Of a DNA stretch of 10,427 nucleotides, positions 5,974 to 10,427 are shown one piece after another (the first letter of the stretch is position 1; the number at the start of each line of letters is the position of its first letter). A program made the position numbers and the translations under genes. The notes under the pieces were generated by a model that ran no database searches, had not been told where the DNA came from, and was given only the letters and a program-made list of their open reading frames with translations. The stretch comes from CAZVCJ01 sp964625745 (GTDB taxonomy: Bacteria; Chloroflexota; Anaerolineae; VGOG01): NCBI GenBank assembly GCA_964625745.1, contig CAZVCJ010000145.1, positions 1-10,427 of the forward strand. Reading direction: 5' to 3'.

Positions 5974-6873
5974 TCATGCTGGTAGGATTCCGCCTTCGGC
6001 CAGGGTGGCTCGTAGCGCGGCTTGCTGGGCCTCGTCCAGCGGGCCCAGGGGCGAGCGTAATGGGCCGCCGTAGTAGCCAAGCCAATCGAGGGCTTGCTTC
6101 AGGCCGGGGACACCGAAGCGGGCCGTCACTGCGGTGTTAGGTGGAATCATCTTCAACTGCAACTGCCGAGCCTCCTCGTGCCGCCCCTCCTGGGCATAGC
6201 AGTAGATGCGATAGCACTGCTCCGCAGCGACGTTGGCCAGGGCCGCCACCACACCCACCGCGCCCAGAACCAGGGCCGGATAGAAGAAGCTGGCCGAGCC
6301 GGCCAGGACGTTGAAGGTAGAAGGCGCCGCCCTGATGATATCCCCCAGCTTGACCACGTTCCCTGAGCTATCCTTGAGGCCCACGATGTTGGGATGCTGC
6401 GCCAACTCCACCACCGTTTCCGCTGCGAGGTCAACGCCAGTGCAAGCAGGCATGTTGTAGATCAGGATGGGCAAAGGGGAACGTTCGGCCAGCCCCAGGA
6501 AGTGCCGCCTCATCGCCTGAGCGTCCATTTTGGAGGTGTAATAGCCAGGGGTGATGACGATGGCCGCGTCCGCACCGATGGCTGCGGCCTGCTCCGTCAA
6601 CTCCAGCGTGCACCTGGTTGACTCGCAGCCTGTGCCGGCGATGAACAGCCTGTCCTTGGGGATGGCCTGGCGGGCCGTTTTCAGCACCCCGATCTTCTCC
6701 TCGTCGCTCAGATAAGTGAACTCCCCGTTGGAGCCCAGTACAACGAGGCCCGCCAGTGGCGTCTGGCTCCACCTGGCGATGTTCCCGGCCAGCTTGTCGT
6801 GGGCAACCGCCCCGTCGGCGTCGAAGGGGGTTGGGATGGGAGCGTATACTCCCGATAACGATAGCTTTTGCAT
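5974..6873 (-). CDS. DapA-family class I aldolase, 4-hydroxy-2-oxoglutarate aldolase-like
   Basis: Predicted to cleave 4-hydroxy-2-oxoglutarate to pyruvate and glyoxylate through a Schiff base. In the 299-residue product, Lys167 (GLKDSSGN) is the Schiff-base lysine, Tyr139 (YNMPACTG) the catalytic tyrosine, and GSNGEF (47-52) replaces the GTTGE typical of DapA. From memory, the sequence aligns with human HOGA1 with a constant offset of 29 (Lys196, Tyr168, Ser77, Ser198). Segments such as GSGCEST-like GTGCEST, QHPNIVGLKDS and DWLGYYGGPLRSPL are also shared. The ATG at 6873 has AGGAG 5 bases upstream; a TTG at 6888 would add five residues without family support. It follows pxpC by 27 bp. Alternatives are another pyruvate aldolase or lyase of the DapA family; true lysine biosynthesis is less likely. 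Confidence 0.82.
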   Translation of the reverse strand: MQKLSLSGVYAPIPTPFDADGAVAHDKLAGNIARWSQTPLAGLVVLGSNGEFTYLSDEEKIGVLKTARQAIPKDRLFIAGTGCESTRCTLELTEQAAAIGADAAIVITPGYYTSKMDAQAMRRHFLGLAERSPLPILIYNMPACTGVDLAAETVVELAQHPNIVGLKDSSGNVVKLGDIIRAAPSTFNVLAGSASFFYPALVLGAVGVVAALANVAAEQCYRIYCYAQEGRHEEARQLQLKMIPPNTAVTARFGVPGLKQALDWLGYYGGPLRSPLGPLDEAQQAALRATLAEGGILPA

Positions 6874-6903
6874 AGTTGCTCCTCTCAATAGTTGCTCCTC
6901 TCA
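6872..6903. repeat. 16-bp tandem duplication carrying the ribosome-binding site
   Basis: ATAGTTGCTCCTCTCA occurs twice in direct succession (6872-6887, 6888-6903). On the minus strand the first copy read holds the pxpC TGA stop and one GAGAGGAG site. The second holds another GAGAGGAG directly before the aldolase ATG. Confidence 0.9.
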
Positions 6904-7836
6904 ATCTATCAACAAAGCGTCCATCATCTCTCGATAGCAGGCCTGGGAATCCTCGACGGTTATCGCCTGGAAGGTGACAGTGCCGTCCCCCGGCAGGCAT
7001 TGGGCCAGCAGGGGTATGTCGGCGCTGATGACGGTGGCGATCTTAGGGTATCCCCCCGTCGTCTGGCGGTCGGCCATCATGACGATAGGCTGTTTATCGG
7101 CGGGAACCTGCACCGAGCCCAGGGCGATCCCATCGGAGATGATGTCCGCCCGCCCTTGGTGGGCTATCTCCGGCCCCTGGAGGCGATAGCCCATCCGATC
7201 CGAGGCGGGGCCGACCTTGTACTCGCTCGAAAGGAAGGCCGCTATCCCTTCCTCGGTGAAATAGTCGTCCTGAGGGCCGAGGACGACGCGCACTTCTGGC
7301 GTGTCGCTGTACTCAGGGATGCGATCCGATGGAAATGCTCTACCCGCCAGGTTAGGGAGGTGGAGAGCGGTCTGGCCCAGGGGGATGAGGTCGCCCTCTT
7401 TGAGGGCACGGCCCTGGAACCCACCGAAGCCACCCCTCAAGTAGGTAGATTCCGAGCCCATGATGGAGGGCACGTCAATTCCCCCCGCCACGGCCAGATA
7501 AGCGCGACAGCCACTTTTCCGTTCGCCGAACTCGATGATCCATCCCCGGCGCACGAAGACAGCCATCCACGAAGGGAGCGGGCGCCCGTTCACCCGGAAA
7601 CTCAGATCCGCGCCAGTGACGGCGATCAGGCAACTCTCGGTGGCACGAAGTATCGGGCCAGTGATGGTTATCTCCAGGACCGCCTTGTCCAGGCTGTTTC
7701 CCACCAGGGCGTTGGCCGCCTGCAGCGCGAAAGGGTCCATCGCTCCAGCCACCGGGACGCCGTAGCGTTGGTAACCGTACCGCCCCAGGTCCTGGACGGT
7801 GGTCAGCATCCCTCCTTCCAGAACCTCAAGAGCCAC
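6901..7836 (-). CDS. pxpC: 5-oxoprolinase subunit PxpC
   Basis: With PxpA and PxpB hydrolyses 5-oxoproline to glutamate using ATP. The 311 residues carry the KipA/biotin-dependent carboxyltransferase-like family motifs: TTVQDLGRYGYQ near residue 12, GVPVAGAMD (26-34), YLAVAGGIDVP, STYLRGGFGG, SDRMGYRLQGP and MADRQTTGGYPKIATVISAD. The start is GTG at 7836, with AAGGAGG about 8 bases upstream. The gene overlaps pxpB by 11 bases, the usual B-C arrangement, and ends in a 16-bp tandem repeat before the aldolase. Older names for the family include urea amidolyase-related protein; the complete pxpA/B/C set makes 5-oxoprolinase the best call. Confidence 0.93.
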   Translation of the reverse strand: MALEVLEGGMLTTVQDLGRYGYQRYGVPVAGAMDPFALQAANALVGNSLDKAVLEITITGPILRATESCLIAVTGADLSFRVNGRPLPSWMAVFVRRGWIIEFGERKSGCRAYLAVAGGIDVPSIMGSESTYLRGGFGGFQGRALKEGDLIPLGQTALHLPNLAGRAFPSDRIPEYSDTPEVRVVLGPQDDYFTEEGIAAFLSSEYKVGPASDRMGYRLQGPEIAHQGRADIISDGIALGSVQVPADKQPIVMMADRQTTGGYPKIATVISADIPLLAQCLPGDGTVTFQAITVEDSQACYREMMDALLID

Positions 7837-8515
7837 CCCACTCCCCTCCTTCCGAGATAGGCACGAAGCGAACTGTATCCCCCGCCTTCAGCAGAGTGGG
7901 AGGGTCGTGCTCCGGATCGAACAGCTTGAGAGGCGTCCTGCCGATCAAGCGCCATCCGCCGGGGGTAGCGATGGGGTAGATGCCCGTCTGCTCTCCGGCG
8001 ATGCCCACCGAGCCGGCCGGCACCAGGGTGCGAGGTGTCTCCAAGCGTGGGGTGGCGATGGCCTCTGGCATCCCGCCCAGGTAGGCGAAGCCAGGTGCGA
8101 AGCCCAGCATGTAGACGGTGTAGGCGGCGCCGGAGTGGAGCCTTATCACCTCTTCGACCGAGAAGAGGCCGCTATGTTCGGCCACGAACTCAATGTCCGG
8201 GCCGGACTCGCCCCCGTAGACCACAGGAATCTCAACCACCCTGGGCTTGAGCGGGAGTTTCTCCTCGCATGTTTGCAAGACCTCCGATACGAAAGCCTTG
8301 ACCTCGTCGCAGGAAAGGCGGAGGGGGTCATAGTGAATGAGGAGGGAGCGGTAGGTCGGAACAGCCTCGCCCAAGCCGGGGAGAGAAGCTTTCCCCAGGG
8401 CATCGGCCAGGGCGTGAACCTTGCGGTTCACCTCTAGGCTTATCTCGTCGCCGAATTCGACCACCAAAGCCGAGTCGCCAGCCAGAAGAAGGCGAGGTTC
8501 GCCATAAAACGTCAT
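7826..8515 (-). CDS. pxpB: 5-oxoprolinase subunit PxpB (KipI family)
   Basis: Partner of PxpC in ATP-dependent 5-oxoproline opening. The 229 residues have the family landmarks GDSALVVEFGD (14-24), PTYRSLLIHYDP, VVYGGESGPD, GFAPGFAYLGG and the C-terminal VPAGSVGIAGEQTGIYP with TPGGWRLIGRTP. The ATG at 8515 is preceded by AGGA. It also overlaps, as ATGA, the end of a possible 17-codon ORF. The 3' end overlaps pxpC by 11 bases. It is separated from pxpA by the antitoxin-like gene, whereas the three genes are more often contiguous. Confidence 0.93.
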   Translation of the reverse strand: MTFYGEPRLLLAGDSALVVEFGDEISLEVNRKVHALADALGKASLPGLGEAVPTYRSLLIHYDPLRLSCDEVKAFVSEVLQTCEEKLPLKPRVVEIPVVYGGESGPDIEFVAEHSGLFSVEEVIRLHSGAAYTVYMLGFAPGFAYLGGMPEAIATPRLETPRTLVPAGSVGIAGEQTGIYPIATPGGWRLIGRTPLKLFDPEHDPPTLLKAGDTVRFVPISEGGEWGGS

Positions 8516-8565
8516 TCGATCTTCCTGATCTGAGACACCAGTTCCTGAAGTTGATGGGTTATCAA
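8512..8565 (-). CDS. Possible 17-codon linker ORF with TTG start
   Basis: TTG at 8565 overlaps the antitoxin-like stop as TTGA, and the ORF's TGA overlaps the pxpB start as ATGA, so it exactly bridges the two genes. An AAAGGA lies 8 bases upstream of the TTG. The peptide would be MITHQLQELVSQIRKIE, polar and possibly helical. It may serve only to carry ribosomes to pxpB, may be a gene remnant, or may be chance. No family was recognised. Confidence 0.25.
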   Translation of the reverse strand: MITHQLQELVSQIRKIE

Positions 8566-8786
8566 TCTAAAATTCCTTTGGCTACTAAGCGTGCCCTAAC
8601 CTCACCATAGGGGAGAAGCCTTTCTGAGGTCTCCATCGCTCTTTTCACAGCGACGGCATCCTCCAAGTCCTCTATCATCTCCATTATCTCCCTGTATCTG
8701 GAAAGAGGCATGACAACAAGCTCTCGATCGCCGAAGCCTTCCAGCAAGGCTTTAACGTTTGTAACCATTACTTCCGAGGTCTCCAT
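8562..8786 (-). CDS. Small antitoxin-like protein (Phd/YefM type), no toxin partner seen
   Basis: A 74-residue acidic protein. The segment VVMPLSRYREIMEMIEDLEDAVA (about 24-46) resembles the part of Phd/YefM-type antitoxins that ends the DNA-binding fold and leads into a LED-LEDA helix. The tail (LLPYGEVRARLVAKGILD) resembles the toxin-binding end. The start is ATG at 8786, with a strong AGGAGG 6 bases upstream. No toxin ORF lies on either side: pxpA ends 68 bp before it and pxpB begins 46 bp after it. Its base composition is noticeably more A+T-rich than its neighbours, which points to later insertion. It could act as an orphan regulator of the surrounding operon. The family call is by pattern only. 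Confidence 0.65.
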   Translation of the reverse strand: METSEVMVTNVKALLEGFGDRELVVMPLSRYREIMEMIEDLEDAVAVKRAMETSERLLPYGEVRARLVAKGILD

Positions 8787-8854
8787 CCTTATCCTCCTGA
8801 GACAGACAACTCTATATCAGAAGTGAAAGAAACGAATCCAACCACTAGGATCTT

Positions 8855-9619
8855 CTAGACGAAACTCCCCATCGGCACCACCTCGATCCCCGCTGCCCCC
8901 AGCTCCTTCCTGATGGCTTGGGCGATTTGGACGGCACCCGGGCTGTCACCGTGGACGCAGATGGTCTCCACACGGAGAGGTATCTCCTCGCCCGAGTGGG
9001 TCACGACTATCCCATCGCGCACCATCTTGATCGCCCGCTCCGCGGCCACGCACGGATCCTCTATCAGAGCACCGGAAAGCTGGCGAGAGCGCAGCGTCCC
9101 GTCGGGGCTGTAGGCTCTGTCGGCGAATCCCTCCCTGGCAACGCGAAGACCGGCTTCTTCTGCTGCCCCAATCATGGCAGAGCCGGCAGGGCAGACTGCG
9201 ATGAGCTCTCTACTGAAGCGTGCGATGCCGTGAACGATGGCCCTGGCCAGTTCCGCGTCTTTGGCAGCCATGTTGTACAGAGCGCCATGGGGCTTCACGT
9301 GGACCAGCTCCACACCGGCTGCGCGGGCGAAGGCAGCCAACGCACCGATCTGGTACAAGATGTAGTTCTCGATCTCCTCGGACGAGAGCTGCATGGCACG
9401 ACGGCCAAAGCCCATCAGGTCGGGGAAGCCGGGATGAGCGCCGATCCCCACGCCGTGCTTCGCCGCCAGGCGAACTGCCCGGTCCATCACCAGGGGATCG
9501 CCTGCGTGGTAGCCACAGGCGATGTTGGCCGAGGTGATGTACTGCATCATGGCTTCATCGGCGCCAATTCGGTAGCGGCCGAAGCTCTCGCCCAGGTCAC
9601 AGTTGAGGTCAACTTCCAT
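8855..9619 (-). CDS. pxpA: 5-oxoprolinase subunit PxpA (LamB/YcsF family)
   Basis: Subunit of the PxpABC 5-oxoprolinase that returns spontaneously formed pyroglutamate to glutamate. The 254 residues match the family length and show DLNCDLGESFG (4-14), SANIACGYHAGDP (30-42), GAHPGFPD (60-67), HVKPHGALYN (107-116) and CVHGDSPGA near the C-terminus. The conserved Asp, His and Lys residues of these motifs are all present. The ATG at 9619 overlaps the HIT gene by 11 bases, so the gene is part of the sucC-HIT-pxpA transcript. The rest of the complex is encoded after the antitoxin-like gene. Confidence 0.94.
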   Translation of the reverse strand: MEVDLNCDLGESFGRYRIGADEAMMQYITSANIACGYHAGDPLVMDRAVRLAAKHGVGIGAHPGFPDLMGFGRRAMQLSSEEIENYILYQIGALAAFARAAGVELVHVKPHGALYNMAAKDAELARAIVHGIARFSRELIAVCPAGSAMIGAAEEAGLRVAREGFADRAYSPDGTLRSRQLSGALIEDPCVAAERAIKMVRDGIVVTHSGEEIPLRVETICVHGDSPGAVQIAQAIRKELGAAGIEVVPMGSFV

Positions 9620-10040
9620 CTTTCCCCACCTCGCGGCTTATCCTGGCTGCCGCCTCCTCGATGGACATGGTTCTTCTCACTTCCGGCGGTCGAGCCAGGC
9701 GCAGCCCGTCGCCGTACCAGCGGGGGATGATGTGTATATGGAAGTGGAAGATCTCCTGGCTCGCTGCACGTTCGTTGCTCTGAACCAGGTTCATGCCGTC
9801 GGGTTGCAGTGCTTTCTTGATCGCCCTGGCCACCCGCACCGTCGCCTTCATCACCGCTGCCGCCGTCTGCTCGTCCAGTTCATAAATGTCGCTTACGTGC
9901 CGCTTGGGGATGACCAGGGTATGGCCGAGATTGGCCGGGTTGATGTCCATAAAGGCCAACGTCTCCCCGTCCTCGAAGACCACGTGGGCGGGAGCCCGGC
10001 TCTCAACGATGTCGCAGAATATGCACTCCCTATCCTTCAT
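9609..10040 (-). CDS. HIT-family nucleotide hydrolase/transferase
   Basis: A 143-residue histidine-triad protein. The signature HFHIHII supplies His99, His101 (expected nucleophile) and His103. Cys6 and Cys9 (CIFC) with His48 (KRH) match the zinc site of Hint/HinT-type bacterial members. FMDINPANLGHTLVIPKRH (30-48) is also characteristic. Such proteins hydrolyse adenosine phosphoramidates or related nucleotide conjugates; the real substrate cannot be told from sequence. The ATG at 10040 follows the sucC stop by 2 bases, and the end overlaps pxpA by 11 bases, so the gene is co-transcribed. Confidence 0.92.
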   Translation of the reverse strand: MKDRECIFCDIVESRAPAHVVFEDGETLAFMDINPANLGHTLVIPKRHVSDIYELDEQTAAAVMKATVRVARAIKKALQPDGMNLVQSNERAASQEIFHFHIHIIPRWYGDGLRLARPPEVRRTMSIEEAAARISREVGKDGS

Positions 10041-10042
10041 CT

Positions 10043-10427
10043 CTATCCGCTCTCCACATAGGCAGACGCAGCAGCCACCGCTTTTTGGGCTGCCTCTTCC
10101 AAAGTAACAGCGGTAATCATTTTGGCTTCGGCTAAAATCGCCCGGCCTTCCTCCTCATTCGTGCCCACTAGGCGAGCAACCATGGGCACATCGGTCTCGA
10201 CCTCTTCCAGCGCGGTCAGGATGCCCCTGGCTACCTCGTCGCAGCGGGTGATGCCGCCGAAGATGTTGAACAGCACAGCCTGGACGTTTTTGTCCGATAA
10301 GATAAGGCGCAAGGCAGCCGACACCTTATCAGCTTTAGCCCCGCCGCCGATATCCAGGAAGTTGGCCGGCGTGCCGCCGTAGAGCTTGGTGAGGTCCATG
10401 GTGGCCATAGCCAGCCCCGCCCCGTTG
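10043..10427 (-). CDS. sucC: Succinyl-CoA synthetase beta subunit, C-terminal part
   Basis: The 5' portion lies beyond the right edge. The visible 127 residues begin NGAGLAMATMDL and contain GGTPANFLDIGGGA, NIFGGITRCDEVA and VARLVGTNEEEG, all of which line up with the C-terminal domain of E. coli SucC. This domain contacts the alpha subunit and the phosphohistidine loop. The stop is TAG at 10043-10045. The missing N-terminal ATP-grasp domain cannot be assessed. The next gene on the strand is a HIT protein instead of sucD. Confidence 0.95.
   Translation of the reverse strand, partial: NGAGLAMATMDLTKLYGGTPANFLDIGGGAKADKVSAALRLILSDKNVQAVLFNIFGGITRCDEVARGILTALEEVETDVPMVARLVGTNEEEGRAILAEAKMITAVTLEEAAQKAVAAASAYVESG

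Noticed and set aside
6874..6888. TTG at 6888 as the aldolase start
   Set aside because: It arises from the 16-bp duplication. The ATG at 6873 has its own well-spaced ribosome site and gives the family N-terminus.
8787..8854. Promoter before the antitoxin-like gene
   Set aside because: TTGGAT and TATAGA are present, but the spacing (about 19) and match are poor.

Overview
The window looks like a piece of a G+C-rich anaerobic bacterial genome, most likely Chloroflexota (Anaerolineae-like) and probably a metagenome scaffold. The lineage call is an inference. It rests on ferredoxin-dependent 2-oxoacid oxidation coupled to an HdrA/GltD-type flavoprotein, and on low-complexity repeats (heptamer arrays, C7/G7 palindromes, a CCCTTCGACAAGCTCAGG element) that I associate with such genomes. 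A 100-N scaffold gap lies at 1553-1652. Every convincing gene is on the minus strand, so the biological order runs from right to left. Long plus-strand reading frames are antisense shadows.

Right part (10427 down to 5062): the 3' end of sucC, a HIT-family hydrolase, pxpA, a small solitary antitoxin-like gene, a possible 17-codon linker ORF, pxpB, pxpC, a 4-hydroxy-2-oxoglutarate aldolase-like member of the DapA family, and sucD. The genes are tightly packed and several overlap. sucC and sucD, which normally touch, are separated here by the 5-oxoprolinase and aldolase genes.

Middle (5062 down to 4908): a near-consensus promoter (TTGACA, 17 bp, TATACT with extended TGn) overlaps the sucD stop codon. 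An inverted repeat covers its -10 box and start region. A G+C-rich hairpin followed by T6 lies in the leader before korD, giving a likely attenuated leader.

Left part (4907 down to 1): korD, korA, korB, korC and a large HdrA/GltD-like flavoprotein gene, each joined to the next by a 4-base stop/start overlap. The flavoprotein gene runs off the left edge.

Together the genes suggest a route from 5-oxoproline to glutamate (PxpABC), then, after deamination not encoded here, 2-oxoglutarate to succinyl-CoA with reduction of ferredoxin (KorABCD), and succinyl-CoA to succinate with ATP formation (SucCD). The HdrA/GltD-like protein may pass electrons between ferredoxin and NAD(P)H. The aldolase would add cleavage of 4-hydroxy-2-oxoglutarate, as in hydroxyproline breakdown.

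The most unusual structure is inside the flavoprotein gene. Two 7-bp-period arrays, three C7/G7 palindromes (one with a different repeat nested in its loop) and a 111-bp-spaced host-sequence duplication all keep the reading frame and fall in linkers or loops. A further heptamer array lies just upstream of sucD. I see no tRNA, rRNA, CRISPR array or transposase gene.
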